Part shown: positions 1-5,595 of the stretch, piece after piece
Layout: each line of letters opens with the position of its first letter
Position numbering within the stretch: the first letter of the stretch is position 1
Assembly: GCA_036558905.1 (NCBI GenBank)
Contig: DATBER010000100.1
Span: forward strand, 1 to 8,590
Reading direction: 5' to 3'
Length of the DNA stretch: 8,590 bases
Source of the DNA: DASXRA01 sp036558905
GTDB lineage: Bacteria; Actinomycetota; Actinomycetes; Mycobacteriales; Jatrophihabitantaceae
Made by a program: the position numbers and the translations under genes
The notes under the pieces: model-generated
Databases searched by the model: none
Seen by the model: the letters and a program-made list of their open reading frames with translations, nothing else
What the model was told of the DNA's origin: nothing

Positions 1-584
1 TTGTCGAAGCGCATGCCCTCGGTGAGCTCGAGCTCGAGGCCGAAGGTGTTGCTCTCCTCGACGGTGATGACGCCTTCCTTGCCGACCTTGTCCATCGCCT
101 CGGCGATGATCTCGCCGACGGTGGTGTCGGCCGCGGAGATGCTCGCGGTGGCCGCGATCTGCTCCTTGGTTTCGACGTCCTTGGCCTGGTTGCCCAGCAC
201 CTCGGACACCGACTCGACGGCCTTCTCGATGCCGCGCTTGAGCGCCATCGGGTTGGCCCCGGCGGCCACGTTGCGCAGGCCCTCCTTGACCAGGGCCTGG
301 GCCAGCACGGTGGCCGTCGTCGTGCCGTCACCGGCAACGTCGTCGGTCTTCTTCGCTACTTCCTTGACCAGCTCGGCGCCGATCTTCTCCCACGGATCCT
401 CGAGCTCGATCTCCTTGGCGATGCTCACGCCGTCGTTGGTGATCGTGGGGGCGCCCCACTTCTTCTCCAACACGACATTGCGGCCCTTGGGCCCGAGCGT
501 CACCTTCACGGCATCGGCGAGGGTGTTCATGCCGCGCTCGAGGCCGCGACGGGCCTCCTCGTCGAACGCGATCAACTTGGCCAT
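1..584 (-). CDS. groEL: 60 kDa chaperonin GroEL, N-terminal part (runs off the window)
   Basis: Cytosolic ATP-driven folding chaperonin. The 194 complete codons begin MAKLIAFDEEARRGLERGMN and carry the standard N-terminal equatorial domain: TLGPKGRNVVLEKKWG near residues 29-44, TNDGVSIAKEIELEDP near 49-64 and the nucleotide-binding GDGTTTA near 86-92. The apical domain begins before the window ends (residues TEGMRFDK). Start ATG is at 582-584, with an AAGGA ribosome binding site at 594-598 and 9 nt spacing. There is no groES upstream; a divergent gene follows instead, so this is a stand-alone groEL, the arrangement of the second, major groEL copy in many actinobacteria. It is transcribed from the promoter at 715-743 under two CIRCE operators, leaving a leader of about 120 nt. 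The reading frame is intact throughout. Identity is certain; the groEL2 orthology is inferred from the missing groES and the operator layout. Confidence 0.97.
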   Translation of the reverse strand, partial: MAKLIAFDEEARRGLERGMNTLADAVKVTLGPKGRNVVLEKKWGAPTITNDGVSIAKEIELEDPWEKIGAELVKEVAKKTDDVAGDGTTTATVLAQALVKEGLRNVAAGANPMALKRGIEKAVESVSEVLGNQAKDVETKEQIAATASISAADTTVGEIIAEAMDKVGKEGVITVEESNTFGLELELTEGMRFD

Positions 585-683
585 GCGGTGTCGTCCTTAC
601 CTAGGTTGACGGACTGTCCTTGACGCCCGGTGCGCGATGCCCGCGACGGACGGCGCGTGGTGCGCCTCACCGGCCCCGCAGCG

Positions 684-710
684 TTGGCACTCAAGCTAGC
701 AGAGTGCCAA
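684..710. promoter_or_regulatory. CIRCE operator 1 (HrcA binding site), proximal to groEL
   Basis: Perfect inverted repeat TTGGCACTC-N9-GAGTGCCAA, with 9-bp arms at 684-692 and 702-710 and a 9-nt spacer. It matches the CIRCE consensus TTAGCACTC-N9-GAGTGCTAA with one compensated change per arm. It overlaps the predicted groEL transcription start. HrcA is known to bind CIRCE and repress groE operons until heat shock. Confidence 0.93.
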
Positions 711-714
711 GTCG

Positions 715-743
715 GTTTTAGCACTCGGGTAGGACGAGTGCAA
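715..743 (-). promoter_or_regulatory. groEL promoter (sigma70/HrdB-type)
   Basis: On the minus strand a -35 hexamer TTGCAC (738-743) is followed after exactly 17 nt by TAAAAC (715-720), a reasonable vegetative -10. Transcription would begin near 708, inside the downstream CIRCE. The upstream CIRCE covers both hexamers, the expected geometry for HrcA repression. Called by motif and position only. Confidence 0.6.
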
Positions 744-744
744 G
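718..744. promoter_or_regulatory. CIRCE operator 2 (HrcA binding site), distal to groEL
   Basis: TTAGCACTC (718-726, exact consensus) - N9 - GAGTGCAAG (736-744, 7 of 9 consensus positions). The spacer is again 9 nt and the centre lies 34 bp from that of operator 1, about three helical turns. It spans the -35 and -10 of the groEL promoter. Its imperfect arm is the one farther from groEL, only 24 bp before the start codon of the divergent VOC gene. Confidence 0.88.
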
Positions 745-768
745 AACGAGTGGAGCAGACTGGCAGCC

Positions 769-1140
769 ATGCCACTGGCCCTGCACCACATCGTCATGGA
801 CGCACGCGACCTGCCCGGCCTGGCCCGGTTCTGGTCCGAGGCCCTGGGCTGGCCGGTGCTGTCGGAGGGCCCGCGCGAGATCGTGATCGGCCCGGACGTG
901 AACGCCCCGGTCGGCATCTGCTTCATGCCCGGCCCCGACCCGAAGATCGGCAAGAACCGCGTCCACCTCGACCTCACCGCAGCGGCCGCCGAGCGCGACG
1001 CCGAGATCGAACGGCTGATCGGCCTGGGCGCGCGCCGGGTCGACATCGGGCAGACCGGCCGGGAGTCCTGGACGGTGCTGGCTGACCCGGAGGGCAACGA
1101 GTTCTGCGTCGTCCGACCGAAGACGACACTCGTGGAGTGA
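769..1140 (+). CDS. VOC-family (glyoxalase/bleomycin-resistance fold) protein
   Basis: A 123-residue single-domain vicinal-oxygen-chelate protein. It opens with the beta strand ALHHIVMDARD, in which an early His (HHIV) is the usual first metal ligand. The typical helix LPGLARFWSEALGW follows, then a second-half strand NRVHLDL (residues about 63-69) and the closing DPEGNEFCVV (about 105-114), whose Glu is the usual last ligand. This matches the short Glyoxalase_6-like proteins common in actinobacteria, which mostly lack an assigned substrate; some bind drugs or act as lyases. ATG at 769 is the only sensible start. The nearest purine-rich stretch, GGAG at 752-755, lies 13 nt away, so initiation may be weak. 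The gene overlaps dinB by 4 nt and is probably translationally coupled to it. Family call is firm, function unknown. Confidence 0.85.
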   Translation: MPLALHHIVMDARDLPGLARFWSEALGWPVLSEGPREIVIGPDVNAPVGICFMPGPDPKIGKNRVHLDLTAAAAERDAEIERLIGLGARRVDIGQTGRESWTVLADPEGNEFCVVRPKTTLVE

Positions 1141-2165
1141 GCGCCGAGTGGATCCTGCACGTCGACCTGGACCAGTTCCAGGCCGCCGTGGAGGTGTTGC
1201 GCCAGCCGGGGCTGGCCGGCCAGCCGGTCGTGGTGGGCGGCAACGGCGACCCGACCGAGCCGCGCAAGGTGGTCACCTGCGCCTCGTACGAGGCCCGCGC
1301 CTTCGGCGTGCACGCCGGCATGCCGCTGCGCGCGGCGGCTCGGCGTTGCCCGGACGCGGTCTTCCTGCCTCTGGACGGGCCGGCCTACGAGGCGGCGTCC
1401 ACCCAGGTGATGGACACGCTGCGGAGCTTTCCGGTCGAGGTCGAGGTGTGGGGCTGGGACGAGGCGTTCGTGGGCGCGGTGACCGACGAGCCGGAAACGC
1501 TGGCCCGCGACGTCCAGCTCGCGGTCGGCGAGGCGGCCGGGCTGCGCTGCTCGGTGGGCATCGGCGACAGCAAGCAGCGGGCGAAGATCGCCACCGGGTT
1601 CGCCAAGCCGGCCGGCATCGCCCGACTGGACAAGCACACGTGGATGCCGACCATGGGGTCCCGGCCGACGATCGCGCTGTGGGGCATCGGCAAACGGACG
1701 GCGACCAAGCTGGCCGCGCACGGCCTGCACACGGTGGCCGACCTGGCCGCGGCCGAGCCGGGCGCGCTGGCCGAGTGGTTCGGCCCGACGATCGGGCCGT
1801 GGCTGCGGCATCTGGCCCTCGGCACGGGCAGCACGCGGGTCAGCACCGAGCCGCGGGTGGCCCGCTCGCGCAGTCACGTCATCACGTTTCCCAGCGATCT
1901 CACGTCCCGGGAAGAGATCGAGCAGCAGCTCGACCGGATCGCCCGGGCGCTGACCGCCGAGGTCGTGGCCGACGGGCGGACGGTGCGCCGGGTGGCCATC
2001 GTCGTGCGTACGGCGACGTTCTTCACCCGCACGCGCATCAAGACGCTGCCCGGTCCCAGTCAGGACGTCGACGAGATAGCGCCGGCCGCAGTGGCGCTGC
2101 TGGAGCGGTTCGAGCTGACCCGCCCGGTCCGGCTGCTGGGCGTCCGAGTGGAGTTCCCCGACTAG
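1137..2165 (+). CDS. dinB: Y-family DNA polymerase IV, DinB2-like
   Basis: Translesion DNA polymerase of 342 residues. Palm-domain metal ligands are D10 (HVDLD) and D108-E109 (VWGWDEAFV). The fingers segment RKVVTCASYEAR (residues 43-54), the palm stretch CSVGIGDSKQRAKIATGFAKP and the thumb helix-hairpin-helix LWGIGKRTATKLAAHGL are all present, and the little finger ends at RPVRLLGVRVEFPD. The HVDLDQF signature and WGWDEA match, as I recall them, the mycobacterial DinB2 (Rv3056/DinP) group rather than E. coli DinB. The residue aligned with the E. coli steric gate F13 is Q15. No Gln-rich clamp-binding peptide is visible at the C-terminus, as reported for DinB2. The GTG start at 1137-1139 shares GTGA with the VOC stop. 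The TAG stop lies inside the palindromic element at 2161-2218. Role: DNA damage tolerance or mutagenesis in the nucleoid. Confidence 0.93.
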   Translation: MSAEWILHVDLDQFQAAVEVLRQPGLAGQPVVVGGNGDPTEPRKVVTCASYEARAFGVHAGMPLRAAARRCPDAVFLPLDGPAYEAASTQVMDTLRSFPVEVEVWGWDEAFVGAVTDEPETLARDVQLAVGEAAGLRCSVGIGDSKQRAKIATGFAKPAGIARLDKHTWMPTMGSRPTIALWGIGKRTATKLAAHGLHTVADLAAAEPGALAEWFGPTIGPWLRHLALGTGSTRVSTEPRVARSRSHVITFPSDLTSREEIEQQLDRIARALTAEVVADGRTVRRVAIVVRTATFFTRTRIKTLPGPSQDVDEIAPAAVALLERFELTRPVRLLGVRVEFPD

Positions 2166-2218
2166 GCCGTGTCTGGCAATTCCATGCTCTGCTGCGCGGC
2201 GGCCAGACACGGCCTAGT
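2161..2218. repeat. 58-bp palindromic element, possible IS-derived MITE and/or bidirectional terminator
   Basis: A 17-bp perfect inverted repeat (arms 2161-2177 and 2202-2218) flanks a 24-nt centre. Each arm ends outward in CTAG (2162-2165 and 2214-2217) followed inward by GCCGTGTCTGGC. CTAG at both ends resembles the 4-bp YTAR target duplication of IS5-type elements, and the inner 12-mers look like terminal repeats; neither could be checked against a database. No transposase is present. The element sits between convergent dinB and the ABM gene and could fold into a strong stem on either transcript, but neither side has a clear T tract. It supplies the dinB TAG stop. Confidence 0.7.
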
Positions 2219-2231
2219 GCCCCGCGCGACG

Positions 2232-2555
2232 CTAGCCTGCGTTGACCTCGGGGTTCATCCGCCGGGCGAACGGGGCCAGCGGGCGCACGGCCACCGGGGC
2301 GGCCAGCAGGTCGGCCAGCTCCAGCTGCAGGGCCCGGAAGAAGTCGTGCTCGAAGTGCTGCTGAACGGACTCGGAGTCGGCGAACTCCTCCCACACCCAG
2401 ACCAGGTCGTCGTCGTTCGGGTCGGCGGCGGCCGCGAACAGGGTCGTGCCGGGCTCGCCGTCGAGCGTGTGGACGTAGTTGGTCAGGACGCGCAGCAGCT
2501 CGTCGCGCTTGCCGTCCTGGGCGGTCAATTGCAGTAAGGCACCGAACTCAGCCAC
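2232..2555 (-). CDS. ABM-fold (YgiN-like) putative monooxygenase
   Basis: A 107-residue protein with the dimeric alpha-beta barrel of the antibiotic biosynthesis monooxygenase superfamily. Visible are the first strand FGALLQLTAQDGKRDELLRVL, the core GEPGTTLFAAAADPNDDDLVWVWEEFAD and the helix SVQQHFEHDFFRALQLELADLL. Such proteins are small cytosolic cofactor-independent oxygenases, often acting on quinols, though many have no known substrate. The GTG start at 2553-2555 has a GGAGG site at 2560-2564 with 4 nt spacing. It lies 25 bp downstream of the phosphotransferase gene on the same strand, so the two are probably co-transcribed. Residue 7 is encoded by TTA, a rare codon in this base composition. 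Fold is confident, reaction not. Confidence 0.85.
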   Translation of the reverse strand: MAEFGALLQLTAQDGKRDELLRVLTNYVHTLDGEPGTTLFAAAADPNDDDLVWVWEEFADSESVQQHFEHDFFRALQLELADLLAAPVAVRPLAPFARRMNPEVNAG

Positions 2556-2580
2556 GCCACCTCCAACACGACCCGACCCG

Positions 2581-3534
2581 TCAGCGATTCCCGAGACGGT
2601 CGGCCAGCATGCGGCGGGCCACCTTCGCCTGGGCGTCCTGGAAGGCGCGCAGCGTCGGCAATCCGGGCGGTGGGGGCTGCAGCGCCCGGTAGGTGAACAT
2701 GCCGGCGATGGCGGCCAGCAGGGCGTTCACGGCGTCGGGGTCGGCGTCGCGAGTCATCGGGTGCCGGGCCACCAGCCAGTCGACGTCGGGCCCGCCTTGC
2801 ATGGCTACGCTCGGCGCAAAACCCACCACGTCGAGTAATGGCGCGCCGAGTGCGCCCCAGGGCCAATCGACGAACACGACATCGCCACTCGGCCGGATGA
2901 GCATGTTGTCGGCCCGCAGGTCGAGGTGCAGCAACGTGTCGCCGTCGGCTGCGTCGCGCCAACCGGCCTCCAGGGCGACCAGCTCGTCCAAGCGCGCGCG
3001 TGACCACTCGTCGAGGAGGCCGGGCGTCGCCTGCAGAGCCGACCACGACGCGAACTCGGCGATGTTGTCCTCGTCATCAACAGCCCGGCTGAGTTCTTCG
3101 ACCGGGCTGGGAGTCAGCGATCGGTGCAGCCGGCCGAGCGAGTCGACGACGTGCTCGAGCTCGTCCATACGCCAGGGCACGGACGGGTGTCGCCCCTCGA
3201 CGTCCTCGTAGGTGAGGGCGACCCACTCGCCGTCGTCGTATACGCCGAGCAGCCGCGGTGCCGGCACGTCGGCCGAAAACGCCTGCGTCAGGCGGGCTTC
3301 GGCGCGGTGCATGACAGGTGAGTCGGCGTTCGTCGACGCGCTGACCGCCTTGACGAACGCGCGCCGCCCGTCGGCCAGTCGCAGGCGCGCGGCGACGCCG
3401 GGCGAGAAACCGTGCGCCTGGGTATCGGCCGCCACGACGTCGGCGCCGAGCGAACCGGAGACGGCGGCGCGGACGGTGGCGGGCAACTCGTCCCACTGCT
3501 GACGAGTGCCATGGGCGGCTGGCGAGGTACTCAC
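2581..3534 (-). CDS. APH / choline-kinase-fold phosphotransferase
   Basis: A 317-residue small-molecule kinase of the aminoglycoside phosphotransferase superfamily. The N-lobe has FVKAV with the ATP-contacting Lys at 62 and Glu at 79 (HRAEAR). The C-lobe has the catalytic loop HLDLRADN (203-210: base D205, metal ligand N210) and VDWPWGA with the second metal ligand D223. It therefore looks catalytically intact. The substrate cannot be read from sequence; the family includes resistance enzymes and metabolic sugar, amino-alcohol and homoserine kinases. Start is uncertain: GTG 3532-3534 sits only 1 nt from a GGAGG at 3536-3540, and no other ATG or GTG nearby fits better. Residue 233 is encoded by TTA. 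The small ABM gene follows 25 bp downstream. Confidence 0.85.
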   Translation of the reverse strand: MSTSPAAHGTRQQWDELPATVRAAVSGSLGADVVAADTQAHGFSPGVAARLRLADGRRAFVKAVSASTNADSPVMHRAEARLTQAFSADVPAPRLLGVYDDGEWVALTYEDVEGRHPSVPWRMDELEHVVDSLGRLHRSLTPSPVEELSRAVDDEDNIAEFASWSALQATPGLLDEWSRARLDELVALEAGWRDAADGDTLLHLDLRADNMLIRPSGDVVFVDWPWGALGAPLLDVVGFAPSVAMQGGPDVDWLVARHPMTRDADPDAVNALLAAIAGMFTYRALQPPPPGLPTLRAFQDAQAKVARRMLADRLGNR

Positions 3535-3564
3535 GCCTCCGATGATCGAGCAGCGGGCAAGGCG

Positions 3565-3594
3565 ATTAAACGCAATTCGGCCCGATCCACCGAA
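3565..3594 (-). promoter_or_regulatory. Possible promoter of the phosphotransferase-ABM pair
   Basis: On the minus strand TTTAAT (3565-3570; 5 of 6 to TATAAT) lies 18 nt downstream of TTCGGT (3589-3594), a weak -35. Transcription would start near 3557, about 24 nt before the GTG. The site overlaps the csp terminator stem, so the TTTAAT may only be that terminator's U-rich tail. Confidence 0.25.
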
Positions 3595-3611
3595 GCGGAC
3601 CGGGCCGAATT
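3574..3611 (-). terminator. Stem-loop terminator after the cold-shock gene
   Basis: Inverted repeat with 11-bp perfect arms AATTCGGCCCG (3574-3584) and CGGGCCGAATT (3601-3611) around a 16-nt centre. It begins 16 nt past the csp stop. On the csp strand the stem is followed by GCGTTTAAT, a short and weak U tract, so this is a plausible but not classical intrinsic terminator. Confidence 0.65.
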
Positions 3612-3627
3612 CTGCGGCTGTTGTGGC

Positions 3628-3831
3628 TCAGCCGACGACGCGAACGCCGTCAGCCTGCGGACCCTTGGGGCCTTGCGCGACCTCGAACTCGACGCGCTGG
3701 CCCTCGTCCAGCGAACGGTAGCCGTCGGCCTGGATTGCCGAGTAGTGGACGAACACGTCCTGGCCGCCGTCCACGGCGATGAAGCCGTAGCCCTTCTCGT
3801 TGTTGAACCACTTAACAGTGCCCTGTGCCAC
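3628..3831 (-). CDS. csp: Cold-shock protein (CSD, single-strand nucleic-acid binding)
   Basis: A 67-residue OB-fold cold-shock domain protein beginning MAQGTVKWFN. It contains the RNA-binding motifs KGYGFI (RNP1, residues about 13-18) and VFVHYS (RNP2, about 26-31), and the family C-terminus with GPQADGVRVV. It acts as an RNA chaperone and transcription antiterminator in the cytosol. The second of two GTGs is chosen (3829-3831) because AAGGAG at 3837-3842 then has 5 nt spacing and the protein starts at the family-typical MAQGTVKWF. The GTG at 3835-3837 would overlap its own ribosome binding site. The gene is monocistronic, with a long structured leader and a downstream stem-loop. Actinobacterial csp genes are often highly expressed. 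Confidence 0.96.
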   Translation of the reverse strand: MAQGTVKWFNNEKGYGFIAVDGGQDVFVHYSAIQADGYRSLDEGQRVEFEVAQGPKGPQADGVRVVG

Positions 3832-3842
3832 GTGCACTCCTT

Positions 3843-4022
3843 GCTAGGGGCCTTCTGGCGCCACACTTCGTGCCGCCAGGGTCTTCGCTCCTCGGTCCCG
3901 CTTCACTGCAGTGCACGTGTGCTGGTGTGCGCACGTGGTACTCCGTTAGCCGAAACGCTCGTAACTACGACCAGGGCCGGACGGTACACGGCCCGCCGCA
4001 AAAGGGCCAGACACCGCACGCG
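3843..4022 (-). promoter_or_regulatory. Leader/promoter region of csp with several inverted repeats
   Basis: This 180-bp gap between the acetyltransferase stop and csp carries no gene. It holds: a stem CTGGCG...CGCCAG (3855-3860/3874-3879, inner CAC/GTG) 12 nt before the csp ribosome binding site; the 10-bp palindrome CACTGCAGTG (3904-3913); an inverted repeat CACGTGTGC-N6-GCGCACGTG (3914-3937, 8 of 9 pairs); TCGTA-AC-TACGA (3959-3970); and GGGCCG...CGGCCC (3974-3979/3989-3994), possibly ending the upstream transcript. I found no convincing -35/-10 pair. Confidence 0.5.
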
Positions 4023-4496
4023 TCAATCGAGCTGTTTGGCCATATTCTGCGACGTGATCTCGTAACCGAGGGACTCGTAAAGACGCCGCGCGGCGACGTT
4101 CGGGCCGAAGACGTTGAGCCGGAGGGTTCGCAGGCCGAGCTGCCGGCACTCCTGTTCGGCCAGCAGCATCAGCTCGCGCCCGTATCCCTTGCCCCGATGC
4201 GCCTCGTCGACCTCGATGTCGTAGATCCAGCCGCCCGACTGGTTGCGCGGGGCCCGAGTCGACAGCCACAGCACGCCGACCGCCTGGCCGTCGTCGTCGA
4301 CCGCCGTGAACAGGAGCTGCCCGTCGGTGTGTATTCCGTCGGCCAGCAGCTCGTCCGTCTGCTTGGTCGCTTCGACGAGGGCGGCGTCCGCGGATATGGC
4401 GTCGGCCTGGGCGATGTCCGCGGCGTAGCCCGCCACCAGCCGGCTCCGGAACACGGTGTACTCGTCGTCGGTCATAGGGCGCAGCGTGATCGGCAT
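4023..4496 (-). CDS. GNAT-family N-acetyltransferase (paralogue A)
   Basis: A 157-residue GNAT enzyme that would move an acetyl group from acetyl-CoA to an unknown amine. Motif A is complete: strand WIYDIEVDEAH followed by the pyrophosphate-binding RGKGYG (101-106) and helix RELMLLAEQECRQLG. Motif B follows with LRLNVFGPNVAARRLYESLGYE, carrying the usual Tyr near the thiol end of CoA. The family-specific LLFTAV...VGVLWLSTR precedes motif A. The ATG start at 4494-4496 has AGGA at 4504-4507 with 7 nt spacing. The gene begins 17 bp after the aldo/keto reductase stop, so they form one unit. By my manual alignment about 84 of 157 positions are identical to the acetyltransferase at 6212-6688. Confidence 0.92.
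   Translation of the reverse strand: MPITLRPMTDDEYTVFRSRLVAGYAADIAQADAISADAALVEATKQTDELLADGIHTDGQLLFTAVDDDGQAVGVLWLSTRAPRNQSGGWIYDIEVDEAHRGKGYGRELMLLAEQECRQLGLRTLRLNVFGPNVAARRLYESLGYEITSQNMAKQLD
4139..4169. repeat. 31-bp exact direct repeat, copy A (other copy 6334-6364)
   Basis: This stretch inside acetyltransferase A, coding for the end of motif A (LLAEQECRQ region), is identical base for base to 6334-6364 in acetyltransferase B and lies in the same orientation. The bases on either side differ. It reflects the duplication of the two genes and offers a short recombination substrate about 2.2 kb apart. Confidence 0.85.
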
Positions 4497-4513
4497 TGCC
4501 CCATCCTGGACGG

Positions 4514-5509
4514 TTACCGTTCGCTGTCGAGCTGGGCCATGCTGGCCGCCGCGTAACGATCGCCGGCGGCCGCGTCGGCCGGAACCGCCTGCTCGACGGC
4601 GGCCAGCTCGTCATCGGTCAGCTCGACGTCGAGCGATCGCAGCGAGTCGGCCAACCGGTCGCGCCGCCGCGTGCCGATCAGGGGAACGATGTCGTCGCCG
4701 CGCGAGAGCACCCAGGCGATGGCCAACTGGGCGACGCTAATGCCCTTGCCGTGCGCGACGGCCGCCAGGGTGTCGACCAGGCCGCGGTTGTGCGCGAGGT
4801 TCTCGCCCTGGAACCGCGGGCTGTGCGCCCGGAAGTCGCCCGCCTCGAACGTCGTCGGCAGGCTGTTGCTGATCAGGCCGCGCGACAGGATGCCGTACGC
4901 GGTGACGCCGATGCCGAGCTCGCGGCAGGTGGGCAGGATGTCGTCCTCAATGCCTCGTGAGATCAGCGAGTACTCGATCTGCAGGTCGGCGATCGGGTGC
5001 ACGGCGTGTGCCCGGCGGATCGTCTCGGCGCCCACCTCGGACAGCCCGATGTGCCGCACGTGACCCTTGTCGATCTGCTCGGCGATCGCGCCGATCGTCT
5101 CCTCGATGGGCACGTTCGGGTCGAGGCGGGCCGGTCGGTAGATGTCGATGTAGTCGGTGCCCAGGCGGCGCAGCGAGTAGGCCAGGAAGTTCCGCATCGC
5201 CGCGGGGCGGGAGTCGTTGCCGGCCCAGCCACCGTCCGGGTCGCGCATACCGCCGAACTTGACGCTGAGCAGGAGGCCCTCCCGGTCCAGGCCGGCGATC
5301 GCGCGGCCGATCAGCATCTCGTTGTGGCCCGAGCCGTAGAAGTCGGCGGTGTCGAGCAGGTTGATGCCGGCGTCGAGCGCCGCGTGAATGGTGGCCGTGC
5401 TCTCAGCGTCGTCGGCGGTGCCGTACATGCCCGACATCCCCATGCAGCCGAGGCCGACCCGGCTGACCGTCGGGCCCGTGTTACCGAGTTGGTGAGTCTT
5501 GATCGTCAT
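4514..5509 (-). CDS. Aldo/keto reductase (TIM barrel), catalytic His replaced
   Basis: A 331-residue NADPH-type aldo/keto reductase. It opens with the beta hairpin and first strand MTIKTHQLGNTGPTVSRVGLGCMGMS, then the active-site Asp and Tyr in LLDTADFYG (D53, Y58), the Lys in LSVKFGG (K84), and the C-terminal cofactor segment VPLIGTRRRDRLADSL. At the position of the usual fourth tetrad residue (YQHR in close relatives) the sequence is YRPARLDPNVPIEET, so His is replaced by Ala127. The open frame continues upstream to 5815, but homology starts at ATG 5507-5509. The AGGA before it has only 2 nt spacing, so initiation signals are poor. The acetyltransferase follows 17 bp downstream. It is divergent from the XRE regulator, a pairing often seen for MmyB-type regulators and a reductase target. 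Confidence 0.92.
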   Translation of the reverse strand: MTIKTHQLGNTGPTVSRVGLGCMGMSGMYGTADDAESTATIHAALDAGINLLDTADFYGSGHNEMLIGRAIAGLDREGLLLSVKFGGMRDPDGGWAGNDSRPAAMRNFLAYSLRRLGTDYIDIYRPARLDPNVPIEETIGAIAEQIDKGHVRHIGLSEVGAETIRRAHAVHPIADLQIEYSLISRGIEDDILPTCRELGIGVTAYGILSRGLISNSLPTTFEAGDFRAHSPRFQGENLAHNRGLVDTLAAVAHGKGISVAQLAIAWVLSRGDDIVPLIGTRRRDRLADSLRSLDVELTDDELAAVEQAVPADAAAGDRYAAASMAQLDSER

Positions 5510-5595
5510 GGTCCTAGCTTGCCCATCTCGGTGGTCGCGCTGACAGAGACCGCTGATCCCTGGTTCGTGATGGACGCGCCGGGCAGAGTGGAGAT
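5510..5595. promoter_or_regulatory. Divergent intergenic region, reductase / XRE regulator
   Basis: Eighty-six bp between the two start codons must hold both promoters and presumably the regulator's operator. I see no long inverted repeat and no good -35/-10 pair. A short repeated GCTGAC/GCTGAT occurs between 5530 and 5560. CAGAGT at 5584-5589 resembles a -10 that would give a leaderless regulator transcript, but it lacks a good -35. Confidence 0.3.

Noticed and set aside
1..609. Long plus-strand open frame opposite groEL
   Set aside because: It is antisense to a clear GroEL; the low-complexity Ser/Ala-rich translation is typical of GC-rich shadows.
611..619. GGACTGTCC short palindrome in the groEL leader as an operator
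   Set aside because: Arms of only 4 bp, expected by chance in GC-rich DNA; the CIRCE pair already explains control.
696..2210. 504-codon minus-strand frame opposite VOC and dinB
   Set aside because: The Arg/Gly/His-rich translation has no family features, while the opposite strand encodes two well-conserved proteins.
1148..2245. 365-codon plus-strand frame inside dinB
   Set aside because: Shifted-frame shadow of dinB with Arg/Gly-rich composition; dinB has all its motifs in its own frame.
3832..3837. Upstream GTG as csp start (adds Met-His)
   Set aside because: It would overlap the AAGGAG ribosome binding site; the GTG at 3829-3831 gives correct spacing and the standard N-terminus.
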